From an uncultured Clostridia bacterium (GTDB lineage: Bacteria; Bacillota; Clostridia; UMGS1810), in assembly GCA_934463165.1 (NCBI GenBank), contig CAKSJG010000003.1, positions 108,852 to 172,851 of the forward strand: a DNA stretch of 64,000 bases, read 5' to 3'. Numbering within the stretch: position 1 is the first letter of the stretch; every line of letters begins with the position of its first letter. The notes below the pieces were generated by a model. That model worked only from the letters and a program-made list of their open reading frames with translations. It ran no database searches and was not told where the DNA came from. The position numbers and the translations under genes are program-made. This document shows positions 31,240 to 40,127 of the stretch, one piece after another.

Positions 31240-33492
31240 TTATTTTTTCATAACCGTTATTTTTTCAATTCCGCCTTTATCCGCATAAACCGAAACGGCT
31301 CCGCTTATATCTGTCCGTAAAATACGGACGTTATTGTTTACAAGGGCATTTACGGTTTTTCGGGACGGATGATTGTACATATTGTTTTTCCCGCAGGATA
31401 CAACAGCATATTGCGGGTTGCACTTTTTGATTAAGCTGTCGCTCATTTTGCTGTAGCCGCCGTGGTGAGCAACTTTTAACACACTGCACTCTATATCTTT
31501 GCCGACTAAAATTTTTTGCTCTTTTTCTTCGGAATCTCCGCAGAAAAAGAATTTGGATTTGCCGTATGTGATTTTAATTGCGGCAGACATATTATTGTTG
31601 TCATAGAGTTTATCTTTCTCGGGAAAATAGATTTTAAATTCTGTTCCGTTTTTGTATTTAATTTTTGTTTTGTCACTTGCATAATATATGGGTATATGCG
31701 CTTTTGCCGCCGAACACAAAAGCTCTTTCTTTATGGTTTTGGCTTCGTTTTCCGACAGGTCGGAGTATTGCGGCAACACAAGTCTTTTTATACGTCCGTT
31801 TTCAATAAGAGTGCGAAGTGCGTTTGTGTGATCGTTATGTAAATGCGTAACATACGCTGTCGAAATGGCAGTAAGCCCGTTTATGCGCATGTATGCAGTG
31901 ACGTTTGACGCAGTTTGCTTTGCCGAAGATGAATACTGCGTTCCGCAGTCTATCATTGCCGTCTCGCCGTTCGGCATCGTAATAATGCTGCAATCTCCCT
32001 GACCGACGTCAAAATATGTTACTTTGATTTTATCATTACCGTTATTATACCTCAAAAATGAAATTCCCGCAATAGTAAAAATGCTCATAACCGCAATGAA
32101 TTTTATTGCTCCGTATCTTTTAAGTATCAGTATGCAAAACACGAAAGCTGCAAGCGAAAAAAAGAATGCGGCAAGAATGTCGGGAATAACTTCGATCGAA
32201 GAAAATGAAAGGGAAGATATAATTTTTGCCGGTATAATAACCGCCTCGGCGAGGGAATTTACCGCATATGAGCAAATCAGGGTCAAGGGGCGAAACGGAA
32301 AAATGCAAGTCAGCGAAAATATCACCGACATGCCTATAAGAAACGGAATAATCGGCAGAACAATCGCGTTTGCCGCAAATGAAAGAAGCGGAATATATCC
32401 GAATGAAAAAGCCGTAACCGGAAGTGTAAACATGGTTGACATAACCGACACCACGGCTACCGAAAAGAGGGATTTATTTGCAGCAGTCCCAAACTTTGTG
32501 TTGTTTTTAATGAATTTTATGACATCAACACTGCACATAACTGCCAGCGTTGAAAGAAACGACAAATAAAATGATACGCCGAATAAATCCTGCGGAAAGA
32601 AAACAGATATAAAGAATGCCGCAAGAAATAATGAATGTTTTCCGCTGTATGCTCTTGAAAATATTACGCACAGCGCAACAATACCGAGCATAAAAGCCGC
32701 TCTTATTACAGAGACGCCGCATCCGGTAAATAAAAGGACGAAAAAAGACGCAGCTGTAATCGCCGAATATGTAAAAATGTTTTTCTTTTGTTTCCTGAAC
32801 TTTAACCTTGAAAATAAAGACAGCAAAATTGACGCAATAATACTGAGGTGCAAGCCCGATATGGCAACAATATGATAAATACCGCACCGCTTAAATGCTT
32901 CGGATGTGTCATCATTCAAGCCGGAACGGTCACCCGATATTACAGCCTTAACCAAGCCTGAACAGTTTTCGTCGGCAAGATAAGTGTCACAGATTCGGGT
33001 GAAGCTGCGGCGGATTTCATATATTTTCCTTGCTGCCGAGCCTTTTACCCGAATTATTGACAAATCCTTAAACTTTATTTTGCATGTTGCGCACATATTC
33101 TTTTCTTTAAGATATGATGCAAAAGAATATCCGCCTTCGTTCGATGCATTTGAGTATGTTTGAACATCGGCGGAAAACCGAAGTATGTCTCCCGGAGAAA
33201 TGCACTCTTTCGGAATATCAGTAACCGTGACATATATGCCCGAACCGTATTTGACGAGCTTGCCGTCGGATATGGCTTCACTGCATACGGATAAGCGCGA
33301 CGATGAGATTTTCGGATAACCGGTAACTTTCACCGTAATGTTTTGCTCTGATTCCGCATTACTGAGGCGGCTGACATTTTTATCATACGATGTGCTGTAG
33401 CTGTATACGGAAAACAGGCCTAAAGAAATGCATATCCCGTAAAATAATATTATGCTGTAATACTTTTTTACAAAAAGTATTATCCCCTTCAT
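31240..33492 (-). CDS. comEC: ComEC/Rec2 DNA-uptake channel protein
   Basis: 750-residue membrane protein. An N-terminal DUF4131-type region with an OB-like fold (about 1-190) precedes the Competence domain with many helices (about 195-475, beginning around CGIYHIVAISGLHLSIIASI). A metallo-beta-lactamase domain (about 485-745) has VGQGDCSIITMPNGETAMIDCG and the metal motif THLHNDHTNAL. It would carry single-stranded DNA across the membrane. No other competence genes are in the window, so natural transformation is not shown. Confidence 0.94.
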   Translation of the reverse strand: MKGIILFVKKYYSIILFYGICISLGLFSVYSYSTSYDKNVSRLSNAESEQNITVKVTGYPKISSSRLSVCSEAISDGKLVKYGSGIYVTVTDIPKECISPGDILRFSADVQTYSNASNEGGYSFASYLKEKNMCATCKIKFKDLSIIRVKGSAARKIYEIRRSFTRICDTYLADENCSGLVKAVISGDRSGLNDDTSEAFKRCGIYHIVAISGLHLSIIASILLSLFSRLKFRKQKKNIFTYSAITAASFFVLLFTGCGVSVIRAAFMLGIVALCVIFSRAYSGKHSLFLAAFFISVFFPQDLFGVSFYLSFLSTLAVMCSVDVIKFIKNNTKFGTAANKSLFSVAVVSVMSTMFTLPVTAFSFGYIPLLSFAANAIVLPIIPFLIGMSVIFSLTCIFPFRPLTLICSYAVNSLAEAVIIPAKIISSLSFSSIEVIPDILAAFFFSLAAFVFCILILKRYGAIKFIAVMSIFTIAGISFLRYNNGNDKIKVTYFDVGQGDCSIITMPNGETAMIDCGTQYSSSAKQTASNVTAYMRINGLTAISTAYVTHLHNDHTNALRTLIENGRIKRLVLPQYSDLSENEAKTIKKELLCSAAKAHIPIYYASDKTKIKYKNGTEFKIYFPEKDKLYDNNNMSAAIKITYGKSKFFFCGDSEEKEQKILVGKDIECSVLKVAHHGGYSKMSDSLIKKCNPQYAVVSCGKNNMYNHPSRKTVNALVNNNVRILRTDISGAVSVYADKGGIEKITVMKK

Positions 33493-33560
33493 TTTGTAGT
33501 TAATCTCCTGTATTATAAATTTTTAAAAATCCTTTTAGACGTAATTTTATTAAATAAAAA

Positions 33561-33746
33561 TCAATTAATCTCGACATCGTCAATACAGCTTTCAAGCAGT
33601 ATATTGACAACCTCGTTTCTGGAACGGTTACTTTGAGCTGAAATATAATCAATTTTTTTTAAAGTTTTTTCTTTCAGCCTGACTGATATAACCTTGTACC
33701 CGTCATTTCCTCTTTTATTGATACTTATTGTTACTTTGCTCATCAT
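33561..33746 (-). CDS. Second ribbon-helix-helix regulator
   Basis: 61-residue CopG-type protein with strand YKVISVRL and helices EKTLKKIDYISAQS and SRNEVVNILLESCIDDV. AAGGTGGG precedes the ATG at 33746. It is similar in layout to the regulator at 14788 but clearly divergent. Direct repeats TCGACA lie 12 bases upstream and suggest autoregulation. It stands alone between comEC and a divergent group of membrane proteins. Confidence 0.8.
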   Translation of the reverse strand: MMSKVTISINKRGNDGYKVISVRLKEKTLKKIDYISAQSNRSRNEVVNILLESCIDDVEIN

Positions 33747-33757
33747 AACCCACCTTA

Positions 33758-33817
33758 TCGACAGAATTCGACAATTTGCGATAATAATATAATACCATAT
33801 AAAACCGAAACAGTAAA
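33758..33817 (-). promoter_or_regulatory. Promoter and TCGACA repeats of the second RHH gene
   Basis: On the minus strand TTTACT (33817-33812) and TATTAT (33794-33789) are 17 bases apart. Two direct repeats TCGACA (33758-33763 and 33768-33773, read on plus) are exactly 10 bases apart, one helical turn, between the -10 box and the start codon. Ribbon-helix-helix dimers often bind such tandem sites. Confidence 0.5.
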
Positions 33818-33966
33818 TATGATATTAACTACATTATTAACTTGTCCTATTATATTATAATAGATTTCATAATATAAATATATATTCTAATTATATTTAT
33901 ATTATATTCATAATTGTAATTAATGTGTATGCAAAAATAATGATAAATCCGATAAAAAATTTTTTC

Positions 33967-33995
33967 TTGCAATATGAAACAAAATATGATAGAAT
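33967..33995 (+). promoter_or_regulatory. Promoter of the 34027 gene
   Basis: TTGCAA (33967-33972) and TAGAAT (33990-33995) with a 17-base spacer, 31 bases before the start codon. Confidence 0.6.
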
Positions 33996-34026
33996 ATATT
34001 ACGATAAGAAAGAGGAGTCTCATAAT

Positions 34027-34767
34027 ATGTCAAATGATAAAAAAAACCCGGGGTTACACACCGATATAACAATTGTTGTTATAATAGCTGTTATTATAGT
34101 GGCTGTATCGGCTGTTGTTCTGATTAAAAATTATTCCGATAAATCGGAAAAAGAAAAGATTAATAAAGAATTTTCGGAAGCTGTCGATAAAAAACTCCGT
34201 TCGGATGCAGAAAAAGCTGACGAAATACGCGGCGGTGTTGATAAATCTTTTGCGGGTATGTATATGAATAATTCTTCCGACGGTGATATGTCATCAATCG
34301 AGCTTTGTGACGATATGACGGTAAAGGCTTCGGGTCAGAGTCAAAACGGCTGGTGGTCTTCCCTGAAAAAAGGCGGAGTTGATTATATAAGCATAGGCTT
34401 TCCGGAGGATACAAATCCCGTTATTTATCAAATATATAATGATTATCTGATTGATACACGCTCGGTTTATTCCGGAAAAATCGGGACTGATGAACATTTT
34501 AATTCCGTGCTTACATCATCGGACGGGAAAATGGTTTTAACCCTGAAAGATGACGGAAAAGCCGATGGGGTTTATACTGATGACGGTGAAAATACCATTC
34601 CGATCGCATATTCCGGTTCATATAATGTACACGATGATAAGATATCGATTACTCTCGGAGGAGATACCTCAGAATTTTTGATGTATGATTATCACATAAG
34701 CGACACGGGGGCAGACAGCGGTATTGCCGCAGTATACTATGAAAAGCAAACTGCACGGGAGGATTGA
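34027..34767 (+). CDS. Single-pass membrane protein of unknown function (paralogue of 34772)
   Basis: 246 residues. A short cytoplasmic N-terminus is followed by one membrane helix (about residues 15-38, ITIVVIIAVIIVAVSAVVLI), a charged helical stretch, and an extracellular beta-rich domain with a lipocalin-like rhythm (FAGMYMNNSSDGDMSSIELC, then LTSSDGKMVLTLKDDGKADGV and IPIAYSGSYNVHDDKISITL). AGAGGAG precedes the ATG at 34027; an upstream in-frame ATG at 33925 would overlap the promoter. I do not recognise a named family. It shares its plan with the next gene. Confidence 0.75.
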   Translation: MSNDKKNPGLHTDITIVVIIAVIIVAVSAVVLIKNYSDKSEKEKINKEFSEAVDKKLRSDAEKADEIRGGVDKSFAGMYMNNSSDGDMSSIELCDDMTVKASGQSQNGWWSSLKKGGVDYISIGFPEDTNPVIYQIYNDYLIDTRSVYSGKIGTDEHFNSVLTSSDGKMVLTLKDDGKADGVYTDDGENTIPIAYSGSYNVHDDKISITLGGDTSEFLMYDYHISDTGADSGIAAVYYEKQTARED

Positions 34768-34771
34768 ATTT

Positions 34772-35464
34772 ATGAGCAGTCCGAATATTAAAGAAAAAAG
34801 CAAATCAGTATCTGAGGGCATACTGAAAAAGAGCGATGTCCTTGAAAAGCTTAAAGAGAATGAAGCCGAAAAAAAGAACAGCACTTCCGTAAAAAAGAAA
34901 AACGGAAATTTACTTATAAAAATCGGTGTTCCGATTATATTGATTTCGGTTTGTCTTTGTATAACTCTTATATTTTTAAAAACCGCTGTTTCAAATATGG
35001 ATACAATAAGAGGAAGATTTGTTATATCGAGCGGCGAATCCGCATCGTATATCGAATTTAATTCGTCGGGAACATATAAAATGTCGGATGACGGAGTGAA
35101 TATTTCAAAAAACGGAAAATGGGAATATAACGGCGGAAATATAGTTCTCTCTCCTTACGGAGATATGGAAAGATGCGAGTGCACATTTGCCGACCGTAAG
35201 TATTTTGCAATACGTGACGGTGATTTTCTGAAAGGAAGCATACCGGAGCAATCTTCTTTTGATGCCGAGGTCACAAGTGAAAGCGGTAAGACATACGGCT
35301 TTACCAAAGACGGAAACTTTTATGAAACGGAATCGGGCAGACACACGGAACTCGGAACATATATAGTTGACGGATCTTTTATAACCGTGAATACAGACGG
35401 AAACATTCATACGTTTCTAAAGTGCGGTGACGGTATAACCGAAAAATACTATGTTCATTCTTAA
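34772..35464 (+). CDS. Single-pass membrane protein of unknown function (paralogue of 34027)
   Basis: 230 residues. The N-terminal cytoplasmic part is Lys/Glu-rich (about 1-48), followed by one membrane helix (about 49-71, IKIGVPIILISVCLCITLIFL) and an outer domain with GRFVISSGESASYIEFNSSG, YKMSDDGVNISKNGKWEYNG and the second half EVTSESGKTYGFTKDGNFYE. That repeating fold resembles the neighbouring protein. GGGAGG precedes the ATG at 34772, only 4 bases after the previous stop, so the two are one transcript. Confidence 0.75.
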   Translation: MSSPNIKEKSKSVSEGILKKSDVLEKLKENEAEKKNSTSVKKKNGNLLIKIGVPIILISVCLCITLIFLKTAVSNMDTIRGRFVISSGESASYIEFNSSGTYKMSDDGVNISKNGKWEYNGGNIVLSPYGDMERCECTFADRKYFAIRDGDFLKGSIPEQSSFDAEVTSESGKTYGFTKDGNFYETESGRHTELGTYIVDGSFITVNTDGNIHTFLKCGDGITEKYYVHS

Positions 35465-35536
35465 ACATTTAAGGCGGTTTAAAGTATACCCGAATGAAGA
35501 TATATGTTTGTGTTGTATTAAATGAGGTGGCATAAG

Positions 35537-36370
35537 ATGAATAAATTTAAATATATACTTTTTTTGATTCCGGCGCTTTTGATTTCGGTAAATGTTTGTG
35601 CGGCAGAGACTGAAATTGCAGGCAGCACGGTTACCTCCGTAAATGTTATTGACGGCTATAGCATATGTACGGCAGACGGCTGCGACGATTCGTTCAATAC
35701 ATTGCTTGCTGCCAATAAAATGACCTTTTTCGATTGGAAAGCAAAAGTTATGGATCCTGAAAGTTATGTGCTTTATGCATGTGATGAAAACAATAATACC
35801 GAATGCCTTTCGGTAAAGGATGCAGCGGATCCGTCAAAAATTGATAACTCAAATGCGGAAAATCACAAATATTCAAAGGATTATGCAATTGTTGAAAACG
35901 GAGATCCGAAAGACAAGCTGCTTGATGATATAAAAAAAGCGCTTATTTCAAATTCCGTATCAGCAAACAGTATAACTGATATTAAATGGATCAATAACAG
36001 CGCGGAATATCCCACGCCGTATATAATGTATACATATTCGTCATCCGACGGATTTGTAACATGTTATCAGACGGTTTACTGCGGAAAGAAAATAAATCTC
36101 CAGTTTACGTCACCTGTTCCGTTTACGACGGAAAAGCTGTCTGAATTCAGTGGAATTGTTTCGCAGATTAAATATAATGAGACTCCGGATTATACCGAAG
36201 TAAAAAATCTGATTGAAAAATCCGCCCAGGATAAGCTTGAAAAGGAAACGAACATAAATAAAAACAGCAAAACCACGGTGTATCTTTTTGCAGGGCTGAT
36301 TTTCATTATTATAGTTTTTGCAATATACATGGCAATAAGATCTCAGAAAAAGAAAAAAAATAAGTGGTAA
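35537..36370 (+). CDS. Secreted protein with C-terminal membrane anchor, unknown function
   Basis: 277 residues. A signal peptide (MNKFKYILFLIPALLISVNVCAA) is followed by an extracellular domain with two Cys (SICTADGCDDSF near residue 50, plus others) and a C-terminal membrane helix with basic tail (about 250-277, VYLFAGLIFIIIVFAIYMAI then RSQKKKKNKW). The start has GAGGTGG upstream. No family recognised. It lies 72 bases after the paralogue pair and probably belongs to the same locus. Confidence 0.7.
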   Translation: MNKFKYILFLIPALLISVNVCAAETEIAGSTVTSVNVIDGYSICTADGCDDSFNTLLAANKMTFFDWKAKVMDPESYVLYACDENNNTECLSVKDAADPSKIDNSNAENHKYSKDYAIVENGDPKDKLLDDIKKALISNSVSANSITDIKWINNSAEYPTPYIMYTYSSSDGFVTCYQTVYCGKKINLQFTSPVPFTTEKLSEFSGIVSQIKYNETPDYTEVKNLIEKSAQDKLEKETNINKNSKTTVYLFAGLIFIIIVFAIYMAIRSQKKKKNKW

Positions 36371-36428
36371 TATCCCCGTAATACAGGATATTTGAACACA
36401 AAACCGTTAAAAAGAAAGGTAGAAAAAT

Positions 36429-37922
36429 ATGGCAGTTATCAAATGTTCAAATTGTGAAAATGAAATTCTTGATACCGAAATAGTGTGCCCGTATTGTGAT
36501 TGTCCGGTCAGTGTTACCAAAGAAAAATTAAACAGCGGCAAAGCAGCTCCAAAAAAAATTGACATAAAACCAATCAATAAGGCAAAATCCGGTTCAGATG
36601 AAAATGACATTCAGAAAGACGATATATATGATGCAGACAACGGTGAATCCGATAAAATCGATGATAAAAGCGGTATTAAAATCGGCACAAGCAGTGACTT
36701 TAAAAAGGAACAGGAGATTTTAAAGAAAAACCTCGGCATAACCGAAGATAATGAGAGAACCGTTAAAATATCGATGGATGATGTACGCTCGGAATGTGTA
36801 CATGATGAAAAAAAATCCGAAACCGAAGATAATGACAGCATCAATCCGAAAAAAGAAGCTCCCGAATCATATGCAAAACGTTCATCCGGCGGGAAGAGCG
36901 AAAATAAAAAGACAATATTAATCATAACGGCAGTGGGAATAGTTGTTATTATTGTCTTGGTTATTTGCCTTGTAAATGCAATTACAAACATGATAGGTTC
37001 AACAACCAAGGTTAATAAAACAACAACTAAGATAAGCTCTTCGGCTGAAGAAAACGAAGATAAGGGCTTTGAATACACAACCCCCGCCACGCTTACAATA
37101 ACCGACGACGATGTTATGACAGACTATGTTGAATCCGATAAAAAGCCGTGGGATGACAAGGCCGATACGATAAGGCATATTGTTATAAAAAGCGGTGTTA
37201 CGCGCGTCGGAAGCTACAGCTTTGACTCGTTTAAATCTCTTGAAGATGTTGTAATTGCCGACACCGTGACTGAAATTGGCGAGGGCGCATTTTACGGCTG
37301 TGAATCGCTAAAAAATGTAAAACTTTCCAAAAAGATTAAGTCTATTGATGATTATGCATTTACGGGCTGCGGCGACCTCAGAGAGATTAAATTCTATGAT
37401 TCGCTTGAAGGTATCGGCGAAGGGGCGTTTAAAAGCTGTACTTCTCTTGACGAAGTTGAAATACCTGAGAAAACTACTGTCGGCAATGAAGCTTTCTTTG
37501 ACTGCGACAGCATGTTTACGATTATTTGCTATAAGGATTCCGATGCATATAACTATGCGGTTAAAAACGGAGTAAACTATAAAGTTAAGCTTGCCGACGG
37601 AACTGTAATCGGGGATGAGACATCAACCGTTTTGCCGACGGATACCACAGGCACGGATTCGGATGATAAAACCGGTAAAAAAGATCCGGGAACAAAGACG
37701 GAAGATAAAAACGAAAATGATAAAAACAACACCCAGACATCCGGCAACGGTCAGGCATCATCCGAAACAAACGGAAGTCAGAGCGCTTCGGGCAACGGTC
37801 AGAGCGGAAGCGGATCTTCAAAAAGCGATAAAGTATCTCAGTTGATGCAGGATTTGCAAAAGGCAACAACCCAGGAAGAAAAAGATAAAATTCTTAAGCA
37901 AATTGATGAAGCGTCAAAGTAA
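36429..37922 (+). CDS. Zinc-ribbon membrane protein with BspA-type leucine-rich repeats
   Basis: 497 residues. Zinc ribbon at the N-terminus (C6, C9, C20, C23), then an acidic linker, one membrane helix (about 160-183, ILIITAVGIVVIIVLVICLV), and an outer leucine-rich repeat domain of the LRR_5/BspA type (about 240-390), with repeats such as VTEIGEGAFYGCESLKNVKL and IKSIDDYAFTGCGDL. A Ser/Gly/Asn/Thr-rich segment (about 400-465) and a short helical end follow. The zinc ribbon faces the cytoplasm and the repeats face outward. AAAGAAAGG precedes the ATG. Confidence 0.82.
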   Translation: MAVIKCSNCENEILDTEIVCPYCDCPVSVTKEKLNSGKAAPKKIDIKPINKAKSGSDENDIQKDDIYDADNGESDKIDDKSGIKIGTSSDFKKEQEILKKNLGITEDNERTVKISMDDVRSECVHDEKKSETEDNDSINPKKEAPESYAKRSSGGKSENKKTILIITAVGIVVIIVLVICLVNAITNMIGSTTKVNKTTTKISSSAEENEDKGFEYTTPATLTITDDDVMTDYVESDKKPWDDKADTIRHIVIKSGVTRVGSYSFDSFKSLEDVVIADTVTEIGEGAFYGCESLKNVKLSKKIKSIDDYAFTGCGDLREIKFYDSLEGIGEGAFKSCTSLDEVEIPEKTTVGNEAFFDCDSMFTIICYKDSDAYNYAVKNGVNYKVKLADGTVIGDETSTVLPTDTTGTDSDDKTGKKDPGTKTEDKNENDKNNTQTSGNGQASSETNGSQSASGNGQSGSGSSKSDKVSQLMQDLQKATTQEEKDKILKQIDEASK

Positions 37923-37978
37923 TATAAGGCATATTATCGGCCGATTATAATAAAAATTTGTGTTTAAATAAAAAAAAC

Positions 37979-38007
37979 TTGACAAAACTCTGTCTTGTTG
38001 CTATAAT
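37979..38007 (+). promoter_or_regulatory. Consensus promoter of the tRNA-Glu gene
   Basis: TTGACA (37979-37984) and TATAAT (38002-38007) with a 17-base spacer match the consensus exactly, 21 bases before the tRNA. Confidence 0.85.
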
Positions 38008-38024
38008 AATATAGCAACAAGACA
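37991..38024. repeat. Perfect 15-bp inverted repeat over the tRNA promoter
   Basis: TGTCTTGTTGCTATA (37991-38005) and TATAGCAACAAGACA (38010-38024) are exact inverted copies around a 4-base centre. They cover most of the spacer, the -10 box and the start of transcription, ending 4 bases before the tRNA. Confidence 0.85.
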
Positions 38025-38028
38025 ATAC

Positions 38029-38100
38029 GGCCCATTGGTCAAGCGGTTAAGACGGCGCCCTCTCAAGGCGCAATCATGAGTTCGATTCTCGTATGGGTCA
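38029..38100 (+). tRNA. tRNA-Glu (anticodon CTC)
   Basis: 72 bases fold into a cloverleaf. The acceptor GGCCCAT pairs with ATGGGTC (one G-T), the anticodon loop CTCTCAA gives anticodon CTC for GAG, and the T arm carries the TTCGATT loop. The discriminator is A; the CCA end is not encoded. It follows its own promoter and is closed by a terminator. Confidence 0.93.
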
Positions 38101-38101
38101 T

Positions 38102-38133
38102 AAAAATCCTGCACTTTCCGTGCGGGATTTTTT
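38102..38133 (+). terminator. Terminator after tRNA-Glu
   Basis: AAAAATCCTGCAC pairs with GTGCGGGATTTTT (one G-T) around TTTCC and runs into T-residues. Confidence 0.88.
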
Positions 38134-38175
38134 GATATAATAAAAACGGTATACGAAAAACGGAGGGATGATGCA

Positions 38176-38661
38176 GTGTCCGCAAAAAAAGAAATTGAAA
38201 GGAAATGGCTGCTTGATGTAAATAATATCGGCTGTGATTTTAAAAACGCAAAAAAGACGGAAATGGAGCAGATGTATATATCTTTTTCTCCGACGGTGAG
38301 AATAAGAAAAGAAGATGATTCCCGATATATTCTTTGTGTCAAGGGTAAGCCCGAGGGCGGCGGCCTTTCGCGTGATGAATTTGAAATTGAAATAACCGCG
38401 GATGATTACGCAAGACTTTCCGGAAAAGCAGAGGGCAGAAAGATTTGCAAGACGCGCTTCTATGTTCCCGACGGTATCGGTCATATAATGGAGATAGATA
38501 TCTTTAAAGGTGAATTCAGCGGTCTTGCGTATATGGAAATAGAATTTGCATCGGATGACGAGGCAATTTCTTACACTGCGCCCGCGTGGGTTTTAAAGGA
38601 TGTAACGAATGACCGCAGATACAAAAATGCCGCTTTGGCAAGATACGGATTTCCGAAATGA
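38176..38661 (+). CDS. CYTH-domain protein (triphosphate tunnel metalloenzyme family)
   Basis: 161-residue protein with the family's opening ExExK motif (EIERKWLL at residues 6-13). The paired charged strands VRIRKEDDSRYILCVKGKP, FEIEITADDYARL, KTRFYV and MEIDIFKGEFSGLAYMEIEF are typical of the tunnel that binds triphosphates. Bacterial members hydrolyse inorganic triphosphate or act on other triphosphorylated substrates. The start is GTG with GGAGGG 8 bases upstream; no in-frame ATG precedes it. Confidence 0.88.
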   Translation: MSAKKEIERKWLLDVNNIGCDFKNAKKTEMEQMYISFSPTVRIRKEDDSRYILCVKGKPEGGGLSRDEFEIEITADDYARLSGKAEGRKICKTRFYVPDGIGHIMEIDIFKGEFSGLAYMEIEFASDDEAISYTAPAWVLKDVTNDRRYKNAALARYGFPK

Positions 38662-38701
38662 TGCGGAAATATTTCAAATATTTGTCAAAATGATGATAAT
38701 A

Positions 38702-38731
38702 TTGACATCTTTAGTTTTATGATGATATAAT
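38702..38731 (+). promoter_or_regulatory. Promoter of the BspA-type surface protein
   Basis: TTGACA (38702-38707) and TATAAT (38726-38731), spacer 18 bases, 33 bases before the start. Confidence 0.7.
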
Positions 38732-38764
38732 AAACATAATTATACGAAAGAGGTGTTTTATGAA

Positions 38765-40081
38765 ATGAAATCAAGAATAACGGCATTTGTATTAATGTTT
38801 GTAATAATATTTTCATTTATTGTCCCGACAGAGGTGTTTGCCGCATCGACAAGCGGAAGCTGCGGAGACGGTCTTTCATGGTCATATTCAGGCGGCACGC
38901 TTACGATAAGCGGCTCGGGCTCAATGACGGATTATACGGCCGGAGGCGCTCCGTGGAAAGACTATGCTTCGGCTATAAGTGTTCTGAAGCTTTCGACGGG
39001 TCTTAAGACGATAGGCGACTATGCATTTTATAATTTTACGGCTTTGACGTCGGTTTCAATTCCCGATTCGGTTACGGAGATAGGTGCAATGGCATTTCGC
39101 GGATGTACCAAAATTACAACTCTTGTAATACCTCAAAACGTAAAAACTTTGGCAAATTCGGTGTTTTACGGCTGCTCATCACTCACTGAGGTCATATTTT
39201 CGGCTGTAAAATGCGAAACAATGGCTTACAGCAAATCCTATCCCGTTTTTGCAGGCTGCAATGCTCTTTCAAGCGTAATAATAACCGAGGGTGTAACGGA
39301 GCTTCCTGCATATTCGTTTGAGTATGCAAAGGGTCTTAAGAGCATTACGATGCCGTCAACTCTTCGATACATAGGTGATTATGCATTTTCATACTGTGAT
39401 GCACTTGAAACCGTTACACTTCCCGCAAATATGTCAATTATCGGCAACAGTGCATTCCAGAACGACGTTAACCTTTCAACGGTCGTTGTAAATGACCGAC
39501 TTTCAAAAATAGGTGATGCAGCATTTAAAAAGTGCACAAAGCTTAAATCGTTTACTCTTTCTCCGCTTGTTGCATCCATAGGTGCATATGCTTTTATGGA
39601 TACGGGAATTACAGAGATGGAATTTGAAAGCACGGTTACTTATATAGGAGACAAAGCATTTGACGGATGCACCATAAGCAAGCTTAAAGGTCCGCAATAC
39701 TCATACGCTCACAGATATGCTGAGGTTTACGGCTATACCTTTGAGATAACCCGTTATGCCGGAGACGGCAGCGGCGGCAGTACCGGTGATGATGAGGTTA
39801 TAAAAACCGAAACAGAGTTGTACACGGTTAACAATACATTTGTATTATATACGAAGTTTAATAAACCTATATCGGGTCAGGCGGTTCATATTGCGCTTTA
39901 TTCCGATACAAACAAACTTGTAGGATATATGATAGTGCCGATTTTAAAAACAATTGACCATGTCAATACAATTTTTGATGATGACGGAACAGCCGTTAAG
40001 GCAAAAGTGTTTGTCTGGAACAGCATCCTTGAATGCGAACCGCTCAGTTCAAGTGAAGTAATAGAGATAAAGCGTTCTTAA
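38765..40081 (+). CDS. Secreted BspA-type leucine-rich repeat protein
   Basis: 438 residues. A signal peptide (about residues 1-27, ending TEVFA) leads to a short beta domain (CGDGLSWSYSGGTLTISGSG). It is followed by seven or more LRR_5 repeats (about 80-305), for example LKTIGDYAFYNFTALTSVSI and VTEIGAMAFRGCTKITTLVI. After a Gly/Ser linker comes a C-terminal beta domain (about 345-438). Such proteins mediate adhesion or protein binding at the surface. The ATG at 38765 has AGAGGTG 9 bases upstream; an ATG at 38760 is out of frame. Confidence 0.88.
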   Translation: MKSRITAFVLMFVIIFSFIVPTEVFAASTSGSCGDGLSWSYSGGTLTISGSGSMTDYTAGGAPWKDYASAISVLKLSTGLKTIGDYAFYNFTALTSVSIPDSVTEIGAMAFRGCTKITTLVIPQNVKTLANSVFYGCSSLTEVIFSAVKCETMAYSKSYPVFAGCNALSSVIITEGVTELPAYSFEYAKGLKSITMPSTLRYIGDYAFSYCDALETVTLPANMSIIGNSAFQNDVNLSTVVVNDRLSKIGDAAFKKCTKLKSFTLSPLVASIGAYAFMDTGITEMEFESTVTYIGDKAFDGCTISKLKGPQYSYAHRYAEVYGYTFEITRYAGDGSGGSTGDDEVIKTETELYTVNNTFVLYTKFNKPISGQAVHIALYSDTNKLVGYMIVPILKTIDHVNTIFDDDGTAVKAKVFVWNSILECEPLSSSEVIEIKRS

Positions 40082-40127
40082 AATTTGACGTCGGGATTGT
40101 TTGATGAAAATTTCCGGAGGTATTTAA

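Noticed and set aside
32024..32569. 181-codon plus-strand frame inside comEC
   Set aside because: It is antisense to the membrane helices of comEC and has no ribosome site or family resemblance.
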